From assembly GCA_024336345.1 (NCBI GenBank), contig JANFOG010000009.1:1922001-1986000 (forward strand): DNA of 64,000 bases. Reading direction: 5' to 3'. Positions 22,207 to 34,250 of this stretch are shown here, one piece after another (within the stretch, counting starts at the first letter, position 1; each line of letters begins with the position of its first letter). The stretch comes from Mariannaea sp. PMI_226. Its lineage: Eukaryota; Ascomycota; Sordariomycetes; Hypocreales; Nectriaceae. The notes below the pieces were generated by a model. The model did no database searches. It had not been told where the DNA came from and saw nothing but the letters and a program-made list of their open reading frames with translations. A program made the translations under genes and the position numbers.

Positions 22207-24873
22207 ATATCACTTATAATGATTTCTTAAATAATAATTTTTTTATATAAATAGAAAAAAATTAAAGATAATATAATAAAATTAGAATAAAATTAGAATA
22301 AAGAGACAGGCTATAAGTAGCTAGGTATAGAGAAATAGGTACTAGTAGCTACATTTTAAGATTAAAGCTTATTAAGGGTCCTAAGTAATATTTTATTAAA
22401 TATTTGGTCAGGAGAAAACCCCACGCCCCAAAACCATCCATCTACATAGGTCTAGATGCGAAAGAATGTTATGCAAAATAGTTACGACAGGTAGCCCAGA
22501 ACAGCCACACCATAAATCTAGAAAGAGAAGGAAATTAGCTAAACAAATTATAGGAAATGAACCACTTAATTAAATGGAAGCAAAAACCATAAGTCATATA
22601 AAAAGTCGAAAAGTTAGGGCAAGAATAAGATATATAAAATAGTATGAAGATAACTTGTCCGCTATGTTTCGCAATTCTTTTATAAGGCCTATAGCTAGAT
22701 ATACAAGCCAATAAAATTGTAATAAGTAAAGTGAAAAGTGCATTATGTAATGTAAGCAGCATGTACTAAAGAAGTGAATTTCGTCCCCAACACACTAGCC
22801 GTACTGCTAAACACTGAGACCAAAATCACCATAATGCCATTTATTATACTAATAGATAATCAAGTGGACCGGACTATGGCTTTGGGGGTTAATTGAATCT
22901 AATTTAAAACATCGCTCAGCTTGGGTTAAGAAAAAATTAAAGTGAACGGCCTATGTAGTTATCATTAGCACCAACTTAATACCAGGGGACAAGTTCAGGG
23001 CGTATTCTGACAGACTGCATTATACAGGCTTGCTATAGCACATCTGCGTCAACGAATGCCACACAGCCATCATGGACATCAGCGACCGAGCCAGGCCAGG
23101 GGAGCTCTAGGGGCAACTCCGGCATGAATGCCCCATCATCTTGCTGACCGCCATGCTGCGGATCGTGCCGGAAGACTGGCTCTGTGAAGAGATGCTCGCC
23201 GCGACGGTGATGACGACGATGCTGCGAGACCGCACCAGCAAGGCAAACTGCACTGACCCCTTCCTAAGCACAGCTAATTCCTGAAATTCGGCTGCAGTAT
23301 CCAATAAATAAGACTTAATGAGACTCTCGGCTGGATACTTTGCAGCTGAGATCATCGGGGCCTAGAGCTCTTTCGCACAGCTATACTATCTAGTCAACCA
23401 AGACCAGTGATAGACTTGAAATATGTTATCCCCAGTGTCTAATGTCAGGCAGGTCCCGAACAGTCTGAGTGTTGAGGCTAATCTGCAGAATACCAGCCAC
23501 ACTCGTTTACACAAATGAATCAGAGTTCGACTTTTAAACACAAGGTTCTCCCCAATTATCGAGAGCATTGAGTGGTTAGGCACAACGAATCATGACGTGA
23601 CACTCAATGGGCGGTGGCAGGAAAGCGTGGGACGAACAGCACAGCCCGGCATTGATTTTTCCAAACTAAGCAAGTAATGAGTGGGAACATCCAAATCCAA
23701 TTGAACTCATCGTTTTAAAATGTAACAAGAGCGAAGTATAATTTATTTCTTACTACGCAATCGGCCGATACGGAATGATAATGAGACCCACAATGATTGG
23801 ACTTTGGAGCAGTGTCTTCGAGCAGTTGGCTGATTATACCAAAGCTATCCTATACAAAAGCTTAGAGCTTCAAGTTATGTAGCTAATGGTCAACTAGTGT
23901 CTGCTTCCTGTGCGAACCAACTGCATATGTAGGTCCTTGTTGTCACGTTGCTGTAAAAAAATGCAAGTTACCGAATTTGAACAAAGGATTGAAGCTTTCA
24001 TGGACGAAGGTCTTGTTGTCGCAGAGGAGCCGAAGATCAGAGTAGTCGCCAGTATCGAAAAGCTTTGTTCGTGTGATTGAGATAAACCAGTGTTTTTGAT
24101 GAAGATTTTAGAGGTGACGCACTCGCTGAGTTATTTCCTACATTCCTCTGCGTGTTCCTTTGTATTGAGGTTGAATTTAGGAACTATACTAAAAAGTTTT
24201 TAACATTATGTCCTGCTTATCAACTCTTGCTCGGTATGTAACCATTGCTGGCGTAATCTTTGTCTACGGGCATCCATATGAGCGGGTGTTAGTTGAAGAT
24301 CAGCGAAAGGTTCGGTGGATTGAATGCTTTTGCGGTCCCCAGGATAAGCCAAAATTGTTAGGATTGATAGAATGCCTTGGCTATTGGCAAAACGTCATTG
24401 AGTTCCATTTTTGCTAAGCACAGGATAGTTAGCAAGGGTTAGATTCCATGTGCCGGTATTGGTATTCGCCTTGATTATAACATCATTGGTTATGGACTGG
24501 TTGGTCCGAGTATCGGGCGTGTCGGAGCATGTCGGAGCATATCGCGGCGTCTATGAGGATGGCGGGATAGAAAAAGTAGCCAACAGGCACCTGTTGGCCG
24601 GGATAGATTTTGGGGTGATCGCGTTGGGAAAGTACATGGCCGCTGCTCGGCCAAGCTCGAACATAGCGCGTTGATGTTGAATCAATGAGGAGTAAGGCAA
24701 CAATACTGCAGTAGAAGATAGTCATGGGTCCAAGCATAGGCAGTCTATAGGAATGGGAAACCTAAAGATAAAACTAAAGATGGAGAGTCCTAGGAGCCTT
24801 CTCTGAAGTCTCTATCCTTCATCTGTTCCTTCTAGCTGTCTGCACAAGTGTGTCCTTCTCTAATAGCCTTTGG
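22207..24873. other. Intergenic, partly AT-rich, no gene
   Basis: 22190-22400 and 22500-22760 are AT-rich and carry only low-complexity frames. 23.0-24.8 kb has normal composition but no frame with domain, signal peptide or splice support. Confidence 0.45.
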
Positions 24874-24974
24874 CTTTTCTATATACCTTCCTTTTCCATA
24901 TACCTTCCTTTTCTATATACCTTCCTTTTCTATATACCTTCCTTTTCTATATACCTTCCTTTTCTATATATTTC
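24874..24974 (+). repeat. 17-bp tandem repeat, about six copies
   Basis: The unit TATATACCTTCCTTTTC is repeated nearly perfectly; the second copy starts CATATACC and the last drifts to TATATATTTCC. It creates an artificial reading frame rich in Tyr, Pro, Phe and Leu that should not be called a gene. Confidence 0.9.
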
Positions 24975-25040
24975 CTTCTTTATATTCTCTTTTTTATCTT
25001 CTGAATTCTATCTATTTTCTACAATGCTATAATGTAACAT

Positions 25041-25113
25041 AGAAGACTAGAAACATTAGAGCAAATAAGCTTTATATTGTAACCCTAACCCCAATCCAAA
25101 CCCTAACCCTAAA
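25041..25113 (+). repeat. Inverted-repeat arm (left) with telomere-like CCCTAA motifs
   Basis: AGAAGACTAGAAACATTAGAGC, read on through ATAAGCTTTATATTGTAACCCTAA and AAACCCTAACCCTAAA, matches the reverse complement of 29547-29620 over about 73 bp. It contains four CCCTAA-like units, the complement of the TTAGGG telomere repeat, so it is an interstitial telomere-like sequence within a larger repeated unit. Confidence 0.75.
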
Positions 25114-25279
25114 AATCGTAACCGTCCGCATAGGAGGAATATCTCAATAGTGGTACTTTCCGCTTACCAGTCTGCGGGTGCGTGAATTATAATTAAAGGT
25201 TTTATCTTCAGTTCCTAGCGAAATATAAGTCATTGTAGCCCTGAGAGTGTTTGTAGTAAATAGGGCACGGTTCACTCAC

Positions 25280-28016
25280 TCATGGATTGGTATGAGACTG
25301 GAACGAAGCAGCGAGTCCAACAATGTAGCGTCTAGGTGGCGGCTTATGTGTCCTCCATGTTCGATTGTTCTCTCCAATGATTATCGTTTTTTTCGCGGAG
25401 GGTGCGAAACTAATACCAAGTACTGTCAGTAAACACAGGTAGGTTTGCTAGTCGTAGGATAGATATATATACCCACCATTACTCCAGTCAGCTCCCCATC
25501 TCGGGGGACTCCAATCTCTGTGATCAACAAAGAGTTTGTGTAAAAGCTCGTGCTTCGGCTCACTAAAGCCTCTCCCCCGGGACTCTTCTCGCCTTCTTCA
25601 GATTCTTTCTTCTTCTGTCCAATATGTCGCTTCGGCTCCGGATGGAACCGATGTAGAAACTCGGTTTCCAGACCAAGTATGCCACTGCCAGCTGCACCCA
25701 CCTCTGCCGAAATTCGATCGAGGCTGAAGGCCTCATCAATTGACTTTGCCCACAAGAGAACTTCATATGGGTCAAGATTTTCTTCCGGGTCAGAGATAGG
25801 GTCCGGAAATATGTGAACGAATCCTAAAGAGGCATGCGACCAAACTGGAGCTAGTTTGCTATTGGGTTTACCGTGAACTGGAATCATATAAGAAGAAGGC
25901 GCCCAACAAGCCTTCTTAGGGTCAAATATCTTGGTTGGTTTGGTCGGTTTTCCTCGGCATTCAAGAATTCCAAGTCGTGTTATTGCTCCATCCTATTTTC
26001 AGATGGTAGTTAGATCAAGTACTATCTTGTTTATTCTCCCGTCACTTACGAAACCTAGTTGTACGGCAATTCTAACGAGGCAGTGTTCGTGGAATACAAT
26101 CAGTGGTCTCAGATCAGAGGTAGATGATGCTTCTCCATGGCTGTATGTTGTCTCGCCTGGTACCACAAACTGGAGTATTGTATTAGGCTCACTCATGACG
26201 ACAGTTGGGCGGGCCTTTGAGCTTACAGATATCCCAATGAATCCCGCATAGTTCTCTTCCAGGGAGGAATTTGTCGATGCCACGTGTAAATGTATCTCGG
26301 ATATCCACTGTCCGGCCTTCAGGTGCAATGCTTGCTTCTTTCGCCCTGGTCTCATTGTGTCTGAACCAAGTTTCCGGTAACTTTTAGCTATAATGACGTT
26401 GATTCCCGCCAAGTGGCCATCCTCGTTCCAAAATGTCTCGATAATAGCTTGGTCATTATCAATCTCTTGCCATAAATGGACCCAGAAGCACCTTTGGATA
26501 AGTGAGGTCTTGGGCATTTCAGTCTTCGCAATATTGAACATATAGCGGCATCGAGCCTTTTCTGCAATATCATGGTCAGGTTCCATTAGGGTCTTCTGCT
26601 TTTGAAGGCTGTCATAAGTGGTTCAAGTTGTCGAACAGCATTCCAGATACGTCGTCGATTTGCAATAGCCAGAAAAGGAACCGCGATCCCGTATTCTGCA
26701 GCAGTTACCTTGTTCAACCACAAGAAAAGCTCTTTCCAGTCTAGCTGAGTAAGATTCTCACGCTTCAATACATGCTCCATATCCCACAGCCAGGGCATGT
26801 GCGTTTGGATTCTGGATCGCCAGAAGTGGTTATCGCGAGTAGCACAGTCCACAGATTCGAATGCAGTAGAGAACGAGATTACATCGTGTATTTCCAACTG
26901 GCTCGCAATATATTGAATAATCAATGCCGGCAACCTGGAAAAGGGACCACCTTCTTGGCGGTAAGTTGGTCTCACGAGACTGGGGGTCAAGTTCGGAGAG
27001 AGTTGGAATGCGCCCAATTCGATTTGCTCAGCGAGACGGTTCCGAAAATCATCAGCAGAGATGGGGTTAGTAATAGAAAACTGTACAAGAACTCAGCGGT
27101 TGATATATTTTGTTCATGTTTGCTTGATAACTCTTACCTCTTCCCCCGGGACTGACGACCAAAAGGTGTCCTCAGACCCAGAGAGAACACCGTAGTCGAT
27201 TCTAAGATGGCATGTACCTTCCTCTGGCGAGAATCGACACATGGTCTCAAATAGAACATCTTTATCAATCTCAGCCGTCTAGCCACCTGATGAGATGACC
27301 CTGGCAAGAATTTCATAACAGGGAGGATGGAAGGGAAATACTGGCGTTTCGGGATCATCGAACGTGTAATAACTTAGAGGCACCAGCTTGGAGCACTCTG
27401 GTGACGGTAGCTACTGATATCATACCAAGGAAGGCTCGGATTCGCAGGTTGAGAATCGTCTGCATCGTGTGAGTAGTTGGTTCGACCATAGTAATACAGG
27501 GAATATTAACTAACCTGTCCCTATCGACAACTCAGCTTCACCCTAGCTAGGTCAGTGGTGGGGGTGTAAGAGAGGGCAGTGAGGCAACCAACGAATGCCC
27601 CGATTTGTGCAGAACCAGTGATGAAGGCCCTTCCAACTGTTAGCTATGTTGTAAAATATTTCAGTGGCCCGACATAGCTCAAACCTGTTTGTCCCTTCTG
27701 CCTCGGGGTTAAGACCGAGGCAGCGAACGTTTGCCAACCACGCGGTACTCTCATAACTGACAAGCCGAGGGTCATACTGCCAGTCCTCGTCTAGCGAGTA
27801 CCAACCATACTCTGCAGTCCCCATGTCAAGATCATCTCTGTCTTCCTCGTCTTTAGAATCTGAATGCAGAGGGCATTTTTCTCCATTCTGCAGTCTTAGA
27901 CGCATCTTCGCTACACGCCGATCCCGTCTTGCCAAGGCCGATGGAGAGTTCGAGCCAGGGTCTACCAATTTCATGGTAGCACCGCATAAGGCGCAGTAGC
28001 ATTCGAATCCGCCCAT
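25280..28016 (-). pseudogene. F-box protein of the DUF7600-like fungal family, probably inactivated
   Basis: The reading starts at the ATG at 28016 with MGGFECYCALCGATM and continues through LVSYESTAWLANVRCLGLN. Several GT..AG introns follow, among them the donors at 27684 and near 27120 and the intron ending near 25990. Later segments are FPFHPPCYEILARV, EIDKDVLFETMCRF and a CHLRIDYG block. An F-box comes next (FSRLPALIIQYIASQLEIHDV, about 26.9 kb), then the long C-terminal region (RCRYMFNIAKTEMPKT, LHLWQEI-like blocks, LGILECRG), ending at a TGA at 25280-25282. Two defects are visible: a TAG after VISSGG (about 27.28 kb) and a one-base frame step at about 26,587. The family is known only as F-box proteins of unknown substrate. 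Confidence 0.6.
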
Positions 28017-28323
28017 CGTTGACAATACACGAAAAAATTGGATAAAGTGAAGTTTAACCAAGTTCTATCAAAAGTCAAATGCAGCAGGGTGAGCAAGCAA
28101 TTGAGGCAAGGGTAACAAAAAGAACCAACTGCCATTCGTTTGGAAATTCATAGTGAGTGATTGTGATGGCTAATCTCTTCGTCAAAAAGGGTGCGGCCAC
28201 CCAATAGAAGAAGCAGAGCGCAGGCTCTGCCCACTACGAGTTCTTGCCTTTATACGCTTTGCTTATTTAGGTAGTAAGTGCAAACCTTCCCCTTTCTAGA
28301 TATAATCCCCAATCTCGATATAC

Positions 28324-28470
28324 CTTAATTATATAGCCCATGTCTTTAGCCTCAGCCTTACAGTTGTTGAGGCAGAGGCCGCCCCAGTCGGTCTTGGAGC
28401 CGCCCGAGGTATCCCGCTTATGGACCGTTCTTTTTCCAAGATCGAGTCGTCGGCGACTACTGGCATGTTC
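28324..28470 (-). CDS. Possible exon of a Kex2-processed secreted peptide
   Basis: On the minus strand a short open exon reads DLGKRTVHKRDTSGGSKTD followed by WGGLCLNNCKAEAKDMGYIIK, then a GTATATCG donor. The two KR dibasic sites and the C-x3-C pair look like a processed secreted peptide. GC content is higher than in the flanks. I could not connect it to a convincing signal-peptide exon or to a 3' exon, so it may be a remnant. Confidence 0.28.
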
Positions 28471-29136
28471 CTACCGCCCTAGGTCACACTATAGCTGCTC
28501 CGGCAGGGGATGACGGTAATGGCAGTGGCCATGCTGAGGAGGAGGAACTTCGGTGCATGTCTACACAAAGAGTTGGCCGCTTACTACGTATTGGTTGCGG
28601 GGACTTATGATTGGTCTCGATTAATTTTCTGCTGTTCATTGGTTAGTGGGGTGCGTCGGGGACCACTTCGTAATTATAGGCACAGCTGAATGCAGTAAGA
28701 TAGATCTTTCGTGCCGGAATTTCTAGCTTGGTTTCTGTTTATATTCGGCGAAGCCAACGTTTTGTACATATCACGCTGACGAATGAAACGTCATTGGGAT
28801 TTTCCAGGTAGCTAAGCGGGGAATGCACTCGGCGATATCAGCGACCATCATACGTATATTGAGTAACAGTGAGAGGTGGAGTTACAAACCCCGGCGACCA
28901 AGGGGACTTGAGCCTAGTATCACGAGTGCATCTTCGTTACATTGCCAAGCATGCACCGCAGCATGAGCAGAAAATGAACATGATAGTACTCCTGATTTGC
29001 TAGACTACTTCATTCGAAAGTATAAGTCAAAAAGTATAAGAATACTATACGTGAACAAAGGGGACTTTTTTCTCACTAGTACGAAATTCGATTAACTCCC
29101 TGCATTAGAAGAGTCAAAACTTAACTACAACTTACG

Positions 29137-29498
29137 ATGCACATATCAACACTCTTCTCGGTCCTTGTAATTGCTATGCCTATAGCATCTCAGGTGACAG
29201 AGCCTGTTGCTCTCATATTGGCAACAACACGAAACTCATTTTCATGTGAATTGCAACCAGAATGGACCATTTCGGATGGTGGATGCAATTATTTACCTGG
29301 CAATTGGCTGATTCTTAAGAAGATTACTGAGTCTTGTCGTAGTATGTATAACACTATAGAATCTAGAAAGCTCTCTAACTTTCAGCAGTTTTTGTTTACA
29401 GAAATAAGGACTGTACTGGAGGAGAAACTCAAATTTTTGAAACGATGGTTTGCTATAAGAGCAGCAATGCTTATAGCATTAAAGCTTTTTGTCATTAG
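29137..29498 (+). CDS. Small secreted cysteine-rich protein (105 aa)
   Basis: Exon 1 (29137-29341) encodes a signal peptide (MHISTLFSVLVIAMPIASQ) and three Cys (FSCELQ, GGCNYL, ESCR). A 44-nt intron (29342-29385) has GTATGT and CTAACTTTCAG ends. Exon 2 (29386-29498) reads on in frame with three more Cys (NKDCTGG, MVCYK, AFCH) and then a stop. Removing the intron gives 105 residues with six Cys, about 85 after signal cleavage. The exon-2 block with Y-x-N-K-D-C-T-G recalls small secreted beta-sheet proteins common in fungi, but I do not recognise a named family. It lies alone between degraded sequences, inside the inverted-repeat pair. An effector or antimicrobial role would be speculation. Confidence 0.7.
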
Positions 29499-29546
29499 TA
29501 CTTACACTTAGTTAGTTTGGCCCCTTAAGATCTCCAAACATTTTAA

Positions 29547-29620
29547 GATAATTAGGGTTTAGATTAGGGTTAGTATTACTATATAAAACTTATTTGCTCT
29601 AGTATTTCTAGTTTTCTACA
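29547..29620 (-). repeat. Inverted-repeat arm (right) with telomere-like TTAGGG motifs
   Basis: On the plus strand it reads AATTAGGGTTTAGATTAGGG, then TTAGTATTACTATATAAAAC and TTATTTGCTCTAGTATTTCT. This is the reverse complement of the left arm at 25041-25113 with scattered substitutions and one 4-bp gap. Together the arms enclose about 4.4 kb. Confidence 0.75.
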
Positions 29621-29639
29621 GCTCCCCATACCGTTTGAG

Positions 29640-31400
29640 GACCCACTCGCGGCCGAGCCTACCTATAACCACAACGACAATAACGAACAGCTGAAAGAGG
29701 CCGAAGCGGGCTCAGCCGGAGCATTGTGCAACCCACCACCAGTAGGTGATACCGGGCTACATAATATGCTATCCCAATATTACCCGGCTGAAGAAGAATG
29801 GAGTCAGTACGGTCAGGAGATAGAGGACTTCCTGCAATTAGTTGAGAAAAGCCTTCGCATCTCAGTATTACCAGTCTAAGGTACTATTGATTATTCTACC
29901 CAAACCCCCTTAAAGTGGTATCCTGAATTGCATTTATCGTTTACTTAGCTAATTTCAAACTATAGATATTGGCCGACCGCGAGCCACCTTTCTTCGCCAT
30001 CCAATTGGGGATGATGGCAAATTTCCTATATGCTAGTATTAATAGGTATTATTTTCTCTTTGAGTATATTAAGTCTTAGACCGGACCTAGGTACTCCTTG
30101 CCTGAGACCATCGTTATGGTGATGGCGCTTTGAAGCCTGCGCTTTAATATGTCTGGCATTATCGCTAAGGAGTTGGTGTCATATAGGAATCGATGGAAAC
30201 CGACCTGGCGTAATAAAACGCGAGATGATTAGTGGCTGGACGCTAAGGTTGAGTATGAGGGGCTTGGTCTTTATAAGACCTTATAAGACTATAGGTTTGG
30301 CTGGTGGCTCCCGGGCAAGTTTGATTGGGACAATTGGCGTTTTAAAAGTGATGTTGGCGATTGACTGATTATGGGTAATGGCGTTCTCCAGCCTGATTAT
30401 GGTTGCCAATGGAAAGTTATTAGGAAATCCGCGACGTCTACGTACGCATGTGACAGGCCAAGGTATGGGCTCAGCGCTACTCTGTCCGAGAGTTGCTAAC
30501 CAATTGGTATATCTGGTTTGAATATTTATATAGCACTGTTATTGAGCTCTTCTAGTATGATGTCTGGTGTGTAGTTAAGAAAAGTCTTGGGTGGAAGACC
30601 GGCTTCGATCTTATTGATAAGGCGGCTGCCCGATTCTCCAAAAGTAATCCCCCATCATATTGTTATGACGTCTTTCAGAACTCCTTCCATGACTATTGCT
30701 GGAATATTAGCCATACTTGACCTTATCTCCTGGTGGGTAATAAGATCCGCTCTCTAGATGTGTGGGATCTTATCTGCGACCTCTTTGGATTTGATGTCCT
30801 TAATGGGCGATTTGAATAGCGAAAATGCCTTAAATCCACTCCTTATTGTATTGCTATTAGATGTAGTATCGAATTTGTAAGTGATGTGCTAGGACAAGCA
30901 GAGGCGTGTTGTTGGTTTGTAAAGCTTGGCCGCCTGCTCTTACTTACGCATTGGATCCTCCCCTGGCCTAATTCTACTGAGCTCATCTTGATTATGAAGG
31001 AGAGCTGTAGTAAATAAAACCTTAAGTGGCGGCTTATCTGGGCTTCCCTTGTTTACATTACTTCTGAACCTGCTGCGTCTATACAATCATCGTTCGACCG
31101 TACCTATGTGCTATATTGAGGATCAAGAGTGCTAAATTACGATTTGTGACAAACTTTGTCAACCCTTACATGTCATCAATGCTGAACGATTTGGGCTGTC
31201 TGGCTGGACACCAAACTCTGACCCTTCTGACTCCCGCTTCCATTGGGCCCCTAACGACCTTCTCCGATGTACCGGCCCTATCTTGTCTATTGAATTTTTT
31301 ACTATTGGCCGAGCTATAGAGCCTTGTAGCAAGGGGAAGATTTACCCACTTGCTGAATGAGGTCAGCCGCCGGTGCTCCGCTTGGTAAATTGCATACGGA
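29640..31400 (+). pseudogene. Unidentified, stop-riddled coding remnant
   Basis: A plus-strand frame can be followed through many TAG/TAA/TGA codons and some frame steps. Recognisable protein-like pieces are LADREPPFFAIQLGMMANF, RNRWKPTWRNKTRDD, WWLPGKFDWDNWRFKSD, WKVIGKSRDVYAYVRRQA, FQNSFHDYCWNISHT and SLDVWDLICDLFGFDVLNG. High Trp content and stops at apparent Gln or Trp codons suggest a RIP-mutated repeat gene. I do not recognise the family. Confidence 0.4.
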
Positions 31401-32394
31401 ATTGTACACTTGAGGAGCTGGACTAGCTATTCAGCGACCTCATCGCAGCCGCACAATCAGAGGTATAATTGCAAGAACCTGAGAGCAACTCTGCTGCTCA
31501 ACCCGTTTCAAACTTAGATATTGATATGATTTGCCTAGAACTAGACCAATACGGACTAGATTGGATTCTCAACCGGATAGGAAGCGGCAATTTGATGGAA
31601 CCCACATTGGCTACAAGCGACATGACGAGCAAAGCTGCAAGCGATAGTGATACTCTCGACTCAAGTAGCATATGGAATCCACCCAGACGGCTGGGGCGCG
31701 CCCTGAGGCCCGGCTAGTTACGTGTATCCTCTATCAACTACGATGAACTAAGCGAGCTTGAAATAGACCTGGCTGGGATAGCATATATTAGGGGTCACTG
31801 TTGCCAATTCTTGAGAAGAGAGCGATGTCCGCCTGGGGTAACATATTGGCTGGGGTAGAGTGGGAAAAGCTGACGAAGATACGTAAATCCACACAGAATC
31901 GAATTCTAGACAAAGCTTGGACGCAGGCTCCGATGAGCACCCAGGCAATAGAAATGGTACAATAATTTCAATTCAGAGGTATCTAATAGCAGTTCGTTCT
32001 ATGAAATCTTCTGCCAACTAAATAAACTTAAAAAAAAAAGAACAATTCTGGCATACTTTATACCTCAACCCTCGCTGAGCTCGGCGCTTGCAAAACGCGA
32101 CCGGCAGCTATGAAGGAAGATGTGGGGAGAGAGGCGATCTTGGATTCCCGTTTGAAGTAGAAGTGAGCAAGTTGCGAGTCATATTCTCATCTTTGGCTAT
32201 CTTTAGCTATGGAGGCAAAAAAGGATGATAATGGCTTTACAAAGAGGCATATTATCAGATATATTACCTCATCCCAAGACAACTAATCACCACATAAAGG
32301 TCTCTAGCCTGTAGCTGCGGGTCAAGGTCTTTAATGCCGATATATAAGCAACCGTGTTCAAGACGAAATATTTCCCTCGGAGCTCGCTCTTGAT
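31401..32394. other. Intergenic, no gene recognised
   Basis: An 82-codon acidic frame at 31469-31717 (plus) may be a further piece of the remnant upstream. Otherwise this is only the 3' flank of the secreted-protein gene. No repeat was seen. Confidence 0.4.
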
Positions 32395-33070
32395 CTAGAG
32401 ATCGTGATGGGAGTCCGTCATTGACAACTCATTTCCTAGAGCATAGTGTAGTGTTCCATGCGAGTAGTTGGGACCATACGCAAGCGCATTACTCTTGGCA
32501 CTGGTAAACACGACAGGTTCGGTCTGTCGGAACCGTGTCTCAATCCTCGCTTCTGGAATAGTCTCCTCTGAAAAGCCCTCCTTTCCGATGCTATTGAATA
32601 CCAAGACAAGCTTGTGCTCGGTAGAGGAGTCCTTGGGCGACGCGCAGGAGAACTCCCACTTCGCATTGACCCAGTAGTTGTCTATGAGACGGAGATGTCC
32701 CATTCCGCGACCCTTGTCGTCGATGGGGAGGGGCTGACCTACTACCCGCACGCCAGATGGGTCGCAGACCAGGTTAGATTCTTCGAGATCGATGCGCAAG
32801 ATCTGAAAGGAAAGATTAGCTAACAAGTAATGATGGCAGTCAAAAGGCATGCTCACAGGGTGGTATATTTCGCCACCTTTGGTCTTAATCTCGAGGGGGA
32901 AGCTAACAGCGGGGCTATCTGAGGGCGGGATGCATCCTGGCCACAGGGCGGTTAACTAGACACTGCCTGAGAGCGTTATCGTTCCACCTACCTAGAGCTG
33001 CGCAAATGTTGAATGCAGAAGCGGACGATGCGAGCGCCGCCGCGCAGAGGGAGATGTTGAGAGGGCGCAT
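32395..33070 (-). CDS. Small secreted protein (188 aa), three exons
   Basis: Exons 33070-32992, 32936-32857 and 32802-32395 join in frame with 55-nt (GTAGGT..CCAG) and 54-nt (GTGAGC..TTTCAG) introns. The product starts with a clear signal peptide (MRPLNISLCAAALASSASAF). The mature part has Cys in NICAA, GCIPP, LVCDPSG and EFSCASP, and reads like a compact beta-rich secreted protein (VSFPLEIKTKGG, RIDLEESNLVCD, HLRLIDNYWVNAKWEF). It has no transmembrane helix and no C-terminal anchor signal. Both introns remove sequence that would otherwise break the frame, which supports a live gene. No named family is recognised; plant- or host-facing fungal secreted proteins of this size and exon pattern are common. 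Confidence 0.75.
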
Positions 33071-34250
33071 TTTGGGGTAGCTGGGGCTATTGGCGATTGA
33101 GTGGTTGAATGTTTAAATGGCAATTTATTGCAGCTTTTTTCTTTTCTTTTGGAGATGAGGTTCTTGGGAGATTTTATCATCCTCACCCGTGGCATGCGCT
33201 GTAATTATAGCAGGTTTGGGACCTAGCTGTTGCCTGGCGCGAGTGCCCAAAAGACACGTTTGTGCTTCAGCAGGCCAGGATTCGTATTATTCGTATTGAT
33301 CTCTCACCTTGGGATATTGCAGAATGGGGAAGCTAGCATGACATAAAACAATCAACTGTACTATGGTATAGTAACCAAACCTGGTAGATTGCGGCAGTGC
33401 AGACACTCATCACCAAGACTCATAATAAAAGAAGGCCGGGCGGGTATCGAGCGGTTCAGCGGCTGCTCCACCTTCGCCGGACTCACATTCAACAAAGGCC
33501 ATTGGATTACAAACGAGAACATGGCTGTAAATTCATTTTGTGGCTAGCTATTTGCCCGTACTGGCCTAGTCCAACAAGCTTGGGAGGTGTCAGTCAGTTA
33601 GAACTGAACACGAAACAATACAGCACCTTCAGGGTCCCATATTCCCGTAATTCAAGCCGAGCTCCCCGCTGACCCAAGAAGTTTAGCTTGCAGATGAGGA
33701 AACGTGTTGGTATCCGCCATCACGCGACGTTGGGCCTCTCTTTTCTCACCCTTAGCGGCATAATAGGCGCACAATTTGGGCAATGTATGACACAGAAGGG
33801 CTTGAAGAGATCAGGACACAATTTGAGAATTGCATGTGCCACATAGGATAGGGGCAACTTCAAGGCATAGAAGGTCTTGATTTCTAGCTGTAGGAAAGGT
33901 CCTACAGCAGGCTAGTTATCTTCTGTGGATGGAGCTGTCTATAGGGGCTTGAGCCCTATAACGTCTCACTGAAGCTGTTACTATAGGCAGTGTTTCACTT
34001 ACACAGGCCATAGCTGGCGCTGCCCTCACCGGTCCAGCAGGCCCGATGTGACCGCTATTTGACATCACACAATCAGTCTTGCCTGGTAGGTATTGTGATC
34101 AGCTTCGGCCTATTGAGTGATCTTGTTATAATCTGTCAAATCGTTAGGTTTCCGGTATAGTAATGTAAGGAACTCGGACAGCTTGCTAAGGCAATAATCC
34201 TAGACTACTTTTATCCTTCTCTATTAATAGTATGATTCTGACAATTCCCT
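33071..34250. other. Intergenic, no gene recognised
   Basis: A 91-codon frame at 33397-33672 (plus) shows no domain. The stretch is otherwise ordinary in composition and contains the 5' flank of the secreted-protein gene. Confidence 0.4.

Noticed and set aside
24848..25042. 64-codon Tyr/Pro/Phe-rich reading frame
   Set aside because: It is produced by the 17-bp tandem repeat and has no other coding support.
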